Assembly (NCBI GenBank): GCA_033032175.1
Contig: CM065323.1
Location: 868,001-932,000, forward strand
Source: Saturnia japonica
Taxonomy: Eukaryota > Arthropoda > Insecta > Lepidoptera > Saturniidae
Direction of reading: 5' to 3'
Length of the DNA stretch: 64,000 nt
Below are positions 45,353 through 55,299 of the stretch, piece by piece. The notes beneath the pieces were generated by a model. The model was not told the origin of the DNA, did not search any database, and saw only the letters and a program-made list of their open reading frames with translations. How positions within the stretch are numbered: position 1 is the first letter of the stretch; each line of letters opens with the position of its first letter. Position numbers and translations under genes: made by a program.

Positions 45353-45771
45353 TTAGTACATTATTATTGCAAAAGGCCGTGAAATAGGCAATAGCAGGTC
45401 GAGTATGAGTTCGAAAGACGAGCCGTAGGCGAGGACTTCACTAATACGAGACAGGCAATTGCCATTTCCGCCGAGGCATATATAGTGCTTTTCTCAAACA
45501 TGCATGGTAATATTGTTATTATTTTCGAAAAAAGAACACGCGAAGTATCGAATTTATTGACAAAGAAAATCAAATCCATTGCAGGAGCGTTTTTTGAATT
45601 TGCAACATTACAACGCTCCAGCAATGTTGTATGAAACGGCGTGCTGAGGTTATTAATATTAAATACGCTTTGATTGGATCTCTTTTATCATTCTTGGCAT
45701 GACTGTAAATTCAATACTCCGCGTGTTGTTTTTTTTGGAAAATAATGAAAATATTTCCATGCATGTCTAGA
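45353..45771 (-). repeat. Foldback repeat family, copy B
   Basis: It is the inverted copy of 31632-32040. Arms 45492-45560 and 45700-45771 are inverted to each other with a 139-bp centre, and the flanking part (GGCCGTGAAATAGGCAATAG to CGCCGAGGCATATATAGTGC) is kept. The minus frame MLERCNVANSKNAPAMD.IF and its plus-strand counterpart (EFERRAVGEDFTNTRQAIAI) are open here as in copy A, with about 80% amino-acid agreement. Confidence 0.75.
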
Positions 45772-46578
45772 AAAATCATTTACAACGTTTTGTGAATGTC
45801 TGTGTTTATGAATCAGAATATCAGACAACACTCTCGGTAGCTGATTTGCCACTGAAACGAGTGTTATCATCACTGCAATCTCATTTGGAACCAAATTGGG
45901 TCCTATTTTCCGGATACAAAATCCATTAGGTTTTAGGTTCGATGTGTTTTGATTCACATTTAAATGTTTTGTTATATCACGGCAACGAGTCAGGAATAAT
46001 TGGATCATGTGTTTGAAATGTGATGTAGATTTGATGTGTTTTTCTGATACTTCTAAATTGTCGTATTCTAAGACTGAATTATACTTTTTGGTATTTTTAA
46101 ATGAAATTTCTTTGAAACCAAATGAAACGGAAAAGCGACACTAAAAAGAGACAAACACATACATCTATAGGATTCAATCTGCGAGAGAATGAGATAGATG
46201 GAATATATAATATATATTCACGGCTATGATCGTCGTCGAATTGGTCTCGCGATGTGACAACCCGACTTGTACGCATTGTTGTATGTACAGTACGAGTGGC
46301 CGATATTTCAAAAAGAGATTTTAATGAAGATATTTTTTATGTTTTCTGAAGGTTCATTTCTGTCGCATGTGAACTACACACATGTGTTTTTTTAAATAAT
46401 GTGAAGTATAAACAACGTTTGCTAGATGTTGATTTTTATATAATCCGCGTTTGATTTTATCTATACTACTATGAGTCGTTGTTATTACCGCGATTGTGAA
46501 TACTCTGGTTAGTCACATATCGATTAAAAAAAAAAATCTATTTTACACATTAAGGATTTTTTTATTTGTTTGTTACAG

Positions 46579-46679
46579 ATCTACTGATAGAAATGCTTGG
46601 AGTATTGGCTAGTTACAGCGTTACCGTCAAGGAGTTAAAACAATTATTTAACGCTATGAAAGCAGTCAGTGGGAAATGG
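46579..46679 (+). CDS. rg: Neurobeachin/rugose internal exon c (33 codons plus two bases)
   Basis: It starts after TTGTTACAG with AT, which joins the G of exon b to give Asp. Then [20 protein letters not shown] and [13 protein letters not shown] follow, ending at a codon boundary before GTAATT. Family sequence here is [24 protein letters not shown]. The exon has 101 nt and no indels. The open frame running past 46680 is intron read-through. Donor GTAATT is weaker than those of the other exons, and the next exon is only 850 bp away. Confidence 0.97.
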
Positions 46680-47529
46680 GTAATTAAACTTTTATATTGT
46701 ACAGAAATACTTGGAAAATATTTGGTATGTTTCGTTCGCTATTTTAGAACGCCACTAACTAATAAGTACGTTTTGTGTTGCAAGGTGAGAAAAATAGTTA
46801 TTTTCATAAACATACTAAGCCAGCAGCTAGATAGATTTAGATAATATAGAAACCGACTTAACAAACTCGAACCGCCACCGCAGAACCATTTCATTGCACC
46901 AGGACAACATAAACTAAAGGAAGAATAACACGGCCAATTGCCGATGTTGCAAGTATAATGTTGCATTTAGCGGCTACACGAATGGTATTCAAATTTGCAT
47001 CCTAACGCGGACTGTGGCGAATCGGTCATTAGCAGTTTGAATCGATTTGCTTGCTTTGTGTTTTATGTTACTTTGGTTTGATTCTCCGCCTTCTTTTTTT
47101 ACTGATAAACGATGTCTAAAACGGTTGCTAAATCAGAACATGAATGACAACATATAAATGGTACTGAAACAATATATTTTGTTATTAAAAAATCACAAAA
47201 TAAAGCATAATTCTACGATGTAAAAATTGCTAGAAGAAAACAAATGTTAGAAGTTCATACAAGAATCGAAATGTATTTATATAGACTTGTATAGTTGTAA
47301 AAAATATTAATTCGTAAGGACAGTAACCATGTGGGAACATCAATCTGCGCTATATTTTCTGATCAAGAGACGAAATATGTACTTATTTTCGATTCCTTGT
47401 ACATATATAAAAATAACGATATTTTTGTCCCTGAATAAACAGTATCGCAAAGTACCTTACTTTTCATCGTGTAGAATAAATTTTCGCTCCTGCCGGTTGT
47501 ATTAATGCAAGGTCCGTGTTTTGTTTCAG
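46680..47529 (+). other. rg: Neurobeachin/rugose intron, 850 bp
   Basis: Bounded by GTAATT and GTTTCAG. It is AT-rich, with no repeat I recognise; the small ORF on the minus strand (46739-46966) has no features. Confidence 0.9.
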
Positions 47530-47625
47530 CCGAGGCACTCCGCTAAGCTCCTGAATGTGCTCCGACAAATGCCGCATCGTAACGGCCCGGACGTGTTTTT
47601 CAGCTTCCCCGGACGGAAAGGCTCG
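47530..47625 (+). CDS. rg: Neurobeachin/rugose internal exon d (32 codons)
   Basis: 96 nt in phase 0/0 between TTTGTTTCAG and GTATGT read [20 protein letters not shown] and [12 protein letters not shown]. Vertebrate neurobeachin has PRHAVKLLSVLNQMPQRHGP then DTFFNFPGCSAAAIALPP, so this exon leads into the ConA-like domain that follows; the exon with the AIALPP segment was not found in the remaining 16 kb and should lie beyond the window. The minus-strand ORF at 47464-47667 is a shadow. Confidence 0.97.
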
Positions 47626-47984
47626 GTATGTGTTTAATTTGCCTTTTTTAACTTCGAAAAAAGACATTTTTTTTTAAATTTTGACCACTATACAATACTT
47701 CTACTTTGGTAAGGTATTGGTTTTATGTTCACCTGGTTGGCTACTATCTCCTATTTGAAAATCTGCCACCAAGCTCTACCTAGTGTGTTCCAGCAGCTGC
47801 GGCTCGTCCTTTCTTCTTTTTAATGTATTACTAGCTTCCTACCACATGATTATTGCTTACATCAAGAAGATTTTTTTTAATGTTGTAACTTAATATTTTG
47901 CTTTCATTTCTGTTGTATATGAATGTATAAATGTATATGAGGACACTATTTCACACACGGCTATTTAACTCCAAACTAAGCAAA

Positions 47985-48160
47985 GCTTGTAATATGGTGA
48001 CTAAACAGCTGATATACATACATATATAGATATTCAAGACCCAGATACACATAACTGACATTTACGCTCATCACACAAAGTCAGTCATGGGCGGGGATCG
48101 AACCCGCGACCTTTCGGCTCAATTGTAGCGTTTACTACCACTGCGCCACGAGGCTTGTCC
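47985..48160 (-). mobile_element. tRNA-derived SINE (family 3)
   Basis: The minus strand reads CCTCGTGGCGCAGTGGTAGT (A box), then GGTCGCGGGTTCGATCCCCG (B box at about 48099-48109), then TGACTGACTTTGTGTGATGA, GTCAGTTATGTGTATCTGGG and TCTTGAATATCTATATATG. The tRNA-like head cannot form a full cloverleaf. Head plus unrelated body is typical of a lepidopteran SINE; single copy here, so ends are approximate. Confidence 0.6.
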
Positions 48161-50174
48161 TCTAACAGATTATGGTGCATAAAAGTTTATACTTGTACAT
48201 ACATACTTAAAGCATTTACCTATAAGCTTCTCATGTATGTTATAACGAGATGAATACTCACACAACTTAAGCAGTTAGACATAGTGGAACGTTTTACCGA
48301 ACATTCTGATGAACCAATGAAAATTGTTACGAACAATTTATCAAGCATTATTTCGTCAAATTTTCTCTCTCCATCTTGACTTTACTGCTATCCTGCGAAC
48401 ATTTATCGATCACTGGACTTATTGAAGAATTTCTTTCGTATGTGCTGTGCTTGCTCCGCAAGGCCTTCTTTTTGTTTACGCAACAAAACTTAATAATATA
48501 ATGAACAATTCATCATTGAAAGTGTTAACCGTCTGTTCCGTTCCTTTCTACCGTTGATAACCTTATAATACCAAGAAATATAAAACAAAACCTGCGTATA
48601 GGAAACTTTTTTACAACAATAACAAAATTGGCAAAACGAACTCGCTAAAATCCGTGTACCCGATACGCATTGTAAATCGAGTTTCAATATCGACCAGTGG
48701 AACATTCGATGGTAGAGACTTTGCTTGAAATTGTCCAAAACTCGGTCGTATTTACCGAATAACACGAGGAAACTGAACAAAGTACCTTCGAGTGAGTGAG
48801 GTAATGTATTTCGAAGTTTTTGAAGTAACAACCCGTAGCTCGGAACATTCGAGAGTTTCGAAATGTTTACAATATTGAATAATTGAGTGAATTAATTTGA
48901 AAATTGGAGTCAATTGTATTTGAAACATTAGCTATTATTACAAGAACTTTCTATTTAATGTATTTCATAGTTCACCAAACAGTAGACTTGTTTTGTGAAT
49001 CATGAAATACCTGCATATTAGTGTGTGTATTTTTATTCAGGTCTTAGCAACTACAAACATACTAACTACTCTCTTCATTATTGTTCTCTAGCTACTTTTT
49101 AAAGTACATACTACATTTTATCGATAGATTGCAACATGGGCACGCGCCACGCCGGATGTAAACACGTGCTCTCTGTAACATGCATTACGCTACAATGGGC
49201 ACTACTTAACGGCAGAGAAAAATATTTCGCTAAGTAGAAACAAGAATATTTTGAATTTGATAAATCACAGCTACAACACTCGCTCGTACAACAATCCCTC
49301 GACCATTTTATACTAAAACTTTATAAAATCTTTTCAATGGATTCAAAAGCAATTCGTTACCAAAGATACACTAACCGGTAGCTCGCGAAAGCAAATTCCT
49401 TGTATTTAATTATTTTTTGCAACCGTATTTTTTTAAAGATCGACACCCATATTGATTTATTAGCTTCCCACATTTTGATTTTAATTTCGGTAGTTGAAAG
49501 TCTGGACTGGCTTTTAGCACTCAACTATCCTCAACTCACCTCAAATATTCGTTAGATTTAGCCTGCATGAGGCTAAGATACGACACTTGATTGTAGAAAA
49601 GCTTAAAAGTATCTATTTTATTAGGCTCTTAAACACAGATGTTTGTGCGAGGTGAAAGAGCCGTAGTGGGTACGTAAAGGTGTTTGCTGGCTCCCGGCCG
49701 AACCCTAAATCTAATTTGAAATGTGACCGGAATTTATCAAGTGTTTCCGCTGGTTATTTGCAGGTACCACCTGGCGCGCTCTTTTTCTTCAACGTCGACA
49801 TTTCGCGGGAAATGAAGATAAACGGTCGCCCATTAGCAGGCACCTTATTTATAAACAGTGCTCATATTTCAATACCGGGTTTCGGCCTACGAGGCCGTTT
49901 TGTTCATTATTTTTCATTGCAAATAAAATTTAGTCGTTAGGCACATCAAGTAATCATCAGACAATAGGTATTTTTTATGAGTTGCAGCGCCCTTAAAAGG
50001 AAACTGATAGAGAATAGCGGGTAATTTTAAAGATAATAATGTTTATTGTCGGTGATTCTTAGAAGAAAGTCATATGCTCTTGCCGATTAATTTATAGGTT
50101 CATTTAATGTCTAAAATTATGTAGTACATTAATTTGATATCTTATGGTTTATTCCGTTTTTTTTATTAGCGCGG

Positions 50175-50395
50175 TACCCAAATTATATTTGTAAAATAAA
50201 AGTAGCCAAAGTTACTTTTTATAATATCAGCTATCTGCCAGTGAAAGTGAAAATCGGTCCAACCGTTTCGGAGATTACCCGGAACAAACAGACAGCTAAA
50301 ATTTTTAAAACTAGCTCTTTTGTTATTTTTATCGTATACACTTTCATGAGTATTCAGTAAAAAAACTGTTATGTTGACATTACACACAGGCAATC
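50175..50395 (-). mobile_element. Helitron-like family H, truncated
   Basis: On the minus strand: TAACAGTTTTTTTACTGAAT, TGTCTGTTTGTTCCGGGTAA, TCCGAAACGGTTGGACCGAT and TTTCACTGGCAGATAGCTGA as in 35163-35531. The CTAG end is missing. It directly abuts the LINE end at 50401. Confidence 0.6.
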
Positions 50396-50400
50396 ATCAT

Positions 50401-50695
50401 ATTAAGCAAGTTTTATTGTCGAAAGCTCGAAAGGGTATTTTAGGGTGGATCAATACGTGAATTATGGTGATGTCTGGAAGTGATTTCCTCTCAGTACATC
50501 CACTGAAAATGATAATAACTGTAAAAAGTACAAACACAGTAAGAAATAATTTTAAAATAATGTTGGTAAACCTGATCGCTTTTCATACCGGCACTTCTTG
50601 ATGACTGGAAAGTTTTCCAAGACGGTGGTAGTGTGGTGTTAATAACCAGAAGTGCCTCCTTTTTGAATTGAATAAAATATTTTTTATTTGATGGA
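50401..50695 (+). repeat. CR1-type LINE 3' end (5'-truncated)
   Basis: Matches the last codons and 3' UTR of 53690-58172: ATTAAGCAAGTTTTATTGTC, GGGTATTTTAGGGTGG, GTGATGTCTGGA, CTGAAAATGATAATAACTGT, GGTGGTAGTGTGG and TTGAATTGAATAAAATATTT. Starts at the codons for HVKQVLLS. Confidence 0.8.
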
Positions 50696-51941
50696 ACCGT
50701 TACACAACGGACAATTCATGTTTATTACGTCTACACTTTTTTAACTAAATATTTGTAGTTTGTTGGAGAGATTCGACAACGTCATTTTTCATACGGCGAA
50801 AACCTCGTCGCTGGTCTGTAACAAATTAAAACTCGACTTTTGTTCAGTTTTTGTTTAAAGAACAGAGTGGAACACAGTTTTTTTAGAGCATTAATGAAAT
50901 CAACCCTTAATGGAAGGGACCTCGGGGCGAGACGCAAAACCCAGAAATGTACGTACTTATTTATGTTAAATTTTTTCCTATCCTTTTTAAGATATCTTCA
51001 TTGTGTTGTTTTGGTAATTTAAGATGTTTCAGCAACTTTAAACGTCGACCTTTTATGTAAAGATAGAATTTCAGTTTATTTACGGTTTCCGCTATGTTTG
51101 TTCACTGTTATTAGCCATTTACGCTGTTCTGTAAGCTTAAAAATAAAACTTGCAGCTGTTAATAAGCATTTTTGGAATCTCTATATATTATTATACAAGG
51201 GCGTTATTCGTGTCTACGCCGCGCCGCGACGTATATCTAAGTCTTCATTACAATTTATGGTTATTGGAATCATTTAAAAAATACTTTTAATTAGAAAAGC
51301 CATCGACACATAATTTGTAATGTAATTTTTTTATTATTATTGTTTTCAGTGAAATTGTTATAGATACTAATTATTAATAATATCTAGGCGACCTTTCTTA
51401 AAAATAAATCTGACAACTCGTGTGTACAACTCGCACCCTGAGAGTTTATAACTGATTACAATACTTATCGCACGTGTAAATAAATATTGTTTATATACTA
51501 TCCTAAAATATTTATGTCAGTCTGTCTGTTAGTGCGCTTATAACTCAAGAACCACTCGTTGAATGTTTATTATTATTTTATAGATGTTTTTCACTGAAAA
51601 GGTTTTAGGCTATGTTTTGTAAATCTTGTTGTACAATATACTAGATATCTGTGTAAACTACATAGAAATATCTAAAACCACTATAACAGTAACGTTGATA
51701 ATTAAGGTACAATAAGTAAGTTATTGTTTAGAGATGAAATCAGAAATATTTATGTTATGTTAGAAATATACATGAAACAATAAATTAATTTTGTGGTCAA
51801 TAAATAAGGTGTTTACTATTAGGTTTATGAATAACATTATTGTTAATAAAAAGACGTTCACAATATTTAATGTGTGCTAAATTAATAGCGCTTGTTTTAT
51901 TCTTGTTTCGTTTTACAAAGTTACATTAGTGCGTGGTAACA

Positions 51942-52413
51942 ATGTTGATTCTTAATATCGTTCTTGACTGTAGTTTGCTTGGTGATTCGCTGCTTGCTGT
52001 TGTTGTAGTGTTTCTCGAACTGATCGTAGTACTGCCGCCCTCTCCGCTATATTTAACCTCGCCCTTTGCCTCGCAACCGGTCGTGCGATGGATTCCGTGC
52101 GGGGCGTCGCTCAGCCAATGAGCGCGCACGCGCTGTGTGCGGCAGTACCATGAGTCACCATGCCAGATGTTCCGAGTCTGGCATGGTTCATCCTTACAAC
52201 TAGTGAAATTTATACATTTAAACTTACAACTAGCTATATTCTTATTCTAATCGTTTTAAAATACATATATTCACACATATTCAATTCATATTATTATATA
52301 TATTCCTAACACGTATTTATAAACCTTATTCCTAACACGTATTATTTCATTTATTTGTTCATTCTATACTATTAGACTATCGTTATTCGCTCGCCCCGCT
52401 CGCTGTCCGCAAC
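51942..52413 (-). promoter_or_regulatory. Minus-strand core promoter block, probably a solo LTR
   Basis: Read on minus: CCAAT context CTCATTGGCTGAG (52111-52123), TATA-like TTAAATATAG (52048-52057) and an arthropod initiator TCAGT (52019-52023) about 32 bp downstream of the TATA box, which is the expected spacing. The block is flanked by TGTTG...GCAACA-like termini (about 51942 and 52413) with only approximate neighbouring duplication. A near-perfect hairpin CATGCCAGA..TCTGGCATG is at 52159-52185. Solo LTR of a retrotransposon fits best; a nested antisense gene promoter is the alternative. Confidence 0.4.
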
Positions 52414-52725
52414 AAACATTATATGCAAAATTTGTGGGAGGGCTTTTAAGATTGTATGTATCTTGGAAAGTACCCTGTAAATTTTTATAATCGGTCACAG
52501 AGTATGACTTTTAGATTTTTTATGAAGGGTTGAACAGGCTGTATCTTTTTATTGTATAAACGTAGAAATTATATTTTTCTACAGCAGTTTGAGATCATAA
52601 ATCCTAGTATTCGTTACTCATTTCAACAGATAATTTCACACAGGATTAAAAATTCCATATTTTTAACATATTTCAAAAAAAGGAGGAGTTTGTCTATTCA
52701 GTTATATATTTTTTTAAATATATAT

Positions 52726-53197
52726 TTGTTACCACATAACTGCGTCATTTATAGACCTATTTCATTTTTTTTTGTTTTGTTGGAAAGGGGATATTTTCAG
52801 GTGGGTGTCATTTTAATTTAATTGGCATTGGACCTTTGATTTCGAAGATACACCTGAAAACTCTTCAAAATCAAAGGAGAAATGTACAGTGATTGATATA
52901 ATAGTTTTATCATAATCCAAGACCAGGTGTTTAACTTCCAAGGAAGTAGTTATCAATTCTGTTGTTTTTTTTAAAGTTTGTTACCACATAACTCCGTCGT
53001 TTATAAACCGATTTAAAATATTATTTTTTTGGCAGAAAGGCGATATTTTCAGGTGAATCCTATTTTAACTTCATTGGCATTGGACCTTGGATTTCGAAGA
53101 TACATCGGAAAACACTGCAAAATCGAATGGGAAATGTATAGTGATTTATATATTGGTAGGTTTATCACAATCCAAAACTAGGTTTACCTAATTAAGG
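52726..53197 (+). repeat. Two-unit tandem repeat, period 252 bp
   Basis: TTGTTACCACATAACTGCGT at 52726 recurs as TTGTTACCACATAACTCCGT at 52978. Both units then share ATTTATAGACC/GTTTATAAACC, GATATTTTCAGGTG, TTGGCATTGGACCTT, GATTTCGAAGATACA and GGAGAAATGTACAGTGATT. About 80% identity between units. Confidence 0.85.
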
Positions 53198-53230
53198 ACG
53201 TTCTGTACTAACTTGAACTGTGAAGACACA

Positions 53231-53685
53231 ACGGAATTCTTTAATAACAATCAGCAAGAATGTGGAATGTTCCTCCCTTGCCTCCTTTTGCATATTCTAT
53301 ACCGTTTGTGTAATAGGTTGTGTTCCGAGGAACTGTTCGGTATGGTACCAGCGGCTGCTTTCCACCATCGCACCGCTCGCCATTGGTAGGGAGTTCATCC
53401 TCACACTTTGGAATCTAAATCGTCGCGGACGGTCCGGTTTCAGAGGAATATTTTTACACGATCGCTCCGTTTGTGGAATAAGCTCCCTAGTGCTGATGTT
53501 TTCCCAGGGGACTACAGTATGCATTTCTTAAAAAAGGAGTTAAATAGGTTTTCAAAGGGTAGGCAACGTGCATGTGATACTTGTGTGTAAGCTTCCATAG
53601 GCTGCGGTGTCCGCTTACCATCAGGCGGACCGCATGCTTGTTTGCCACAATCTTAGTATAAAAAAGGTAGATAAAGGTAGGGGAA
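53231..53685 (+). pseudogene. LINE ORF2 C-terminus and 3' tail (fragment)
   Basis: Pieces read CSEELFGMVPAAAFHHRTAR, HPHTLESKSSRTVRFQRNIF, TRSLRLWNKLPSADVFPG and FLKKELNRFSKGRQRACDTC V, the usual end of a lepidopteran non-LTR polyprotein (RTVRF.R.F..RT.RLWN.LP..VFP..Y....FK). The stop at 53588 is followed by the CCATAGGCTGCGGTGTCCGC tail that recurs elsewhere in the window. Frame breaks occur near 53390. The RT core is absent. Confidence 0.7.
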
Positions 53686-53861
53686 CTTTTTTTGGAGATT
53701 TGTCTCTACTTGGGACAGTCCGACTAGTGGAATACCCTACAGAAGATCCCAGCCAAATAACCTAGTGTTGTGTTCCTGTGGTCAGTAGGGTTTCCAGAGC
53801 TCTGTGGGGTAGCGAGTTCAAGGTTACCAACACGCTAGTGATACCTACATGCATCAATATG

Positions 53862-55209
53862 GACTCTCTTGCTCAGCGTGACGAGCTGCAGGAAGCAATA
53901 ACATCCTTTCACAACTGCAGTGAGACCCATGAGCATACACTTAATCACATATGTAAATTACAAACCGAGTTAAATAACTCCAATAAATTAATTAGTATTC
54001 TGGAGTTACAAGTAGATCATCATAAATCTAATCAAACACAAATTCTTTTTGATGAGTTAATAGAGAGGAGTCCTACACTATCTCATATTCAACTACAGTC
54101 TTCTTTAGACTGTACTAGCACAGTTAAAGACCATCCGGTCATGTGAAGTCATAATAAAGTAAAAAAATATGTTAGAGTGAGTAAAATACTTAAAAAATTT
54201 AATAGGAAAATTAATAGTAGAAAACTTAAAATTAATTTCTTTAGAAAGACAGTGTGTGTACAGTAATAACATACAGCGCCTTCAGGATGAGTTACAAATA
54301 AAGGAAATAAAAATTAGAGATTTATGCTCTAAATATTAATGTTCACAAAAACGTTTAAGTCAACATATGGTGTCAGCAAGTGAGTTGATAGAGTCGGTTG
54401 CGGGGAACATAGAAGAGATTGAATCACTCAGCAGTTATTGTGAGCTGAGTAATTCTGATCACTCCAGGTCCTTGTATGGCACACGGCCACCAATATCTAA
54501 TATGACTCAGGGGTCAATTTCCATGCAACCTCTGTCCTCTGAAATAGTTCATACAGTGCCTGACCCTGTTACACAAATCAATGAATTAATTTTTACAACT
54601 ACTTCCAGTTGCAATATTCCTAATACTCTCTTAAATCGGTTTGCTGATGTCAGTGCTGTAAGAAAACGGTAGTTTTTAGTGACAAAATCGGTAAAGGCTT
54701 AGGGTCAATGTTGTCACAGGAGTTAAAGGACAACATTATTAATTATTGTATGCCAGGTGCCACTTATAACCAAATAATAGATAAGATTTTGAACACAGAC
54801 TTAGTTAAGGATGATAATATTGTAATTTTAATAGGGAACAGTTTAGATATAAAAAAAATGATTTAATTAAGTCAACAGATAAACTGTTAAAATTGGATGT
54901 GGGGAAAATCATGTTGTGTGCTTTTCCATATTCAATATCCCTATCAGATAAAATTAATAACATACATATGTTAAACAATTTTATACACAATATGAAATGT
55001 CGTCATAGTGACAAATATATATTTTTTGACATTAATAAATTTATTAATAATTCTTTTACATTAACTCAGGGAAGGATGTTCCTTCCCCTTAAATATAGAC
55101 GAGACATAGCTACATTGATAGCATATAATATAAATAGGTTAAGTGACTTAGCAATGTCATATAGTGTGACTAATGATACTGCTAATAATAATATTTCTTT
55201 AAACCAATG
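53862..55209 (+). pseudogene. LINE ORF1: coiled coil plus SGNH-esterase-like domain
   Basis: MDSLAQRDELQEAITSFHNC at 53862 starts a helical, Leu/Gln-rich segment (LQTELNNSNKLISILELQVD) that looks like a coiled coil. A Ser/Thr-rich linker lies at 54367-54670. From 54669 a different frame reads VVFSDKIGKGLGSMLSQEL, NYCMPGATYNQIIDKI and IVILIGNSLD; after a poly(A) slip near 54851, KIMLCAFPYSISLSDKIN and FDINKFINNSFTL. G-S/T-x-GKGLGS, PGAT, GNSLD and FPYS match the SGNH-like block known in CR1 ORF1 proteins. The first block has FSDK where GDS is expected, so the catalytic Ser is gone. At least two frameshifts. Confidence 0.65.
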
Positions 55210-55299
55210 AATATGACAATGGGGAAGTACTACAATACAGTATACCATCAAAACATTAATCGCTTCTCCGGCAAAATATTAGACTTAGAGTTATTATTA

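Larger units (their letters stand above)
32307..46578 (+). other. rg: Neurobeachin/rugose intron, 14.3 kb
   Basis: It is bounded by GTAAGT and TTACAG. It contains the two tRNA-Ala loci, several Helitron-like elements, the Rep/helicase Helitron remnant, RTE and SINE insertions and foldback copy B. A loose motif TGTTGCCYTGGTAGCC followed by TGAGAAY recurs near 33499, 34329, 36650 and 36750, suggesting an unnamed repeat. I see nothing recognisable in about 32890-33200, 34400-35160, 36870-37690, 40550-41230 and 45780-46570. Confidence 0.9.

Noticed and set aside
46566..46844. 92-codon ORF as an independent gene
   Set aside because: Its first part is neurobeachin exon c and the rest is read-through into the intron.
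49680..49940. 86-codon ORF as a next neurobeachin exon
   Set aside because: Its sequence (VPPGALFFFNVDISREMK) does not match the ConA-like region expected after exon d, and it lacks splice logic in that frame.
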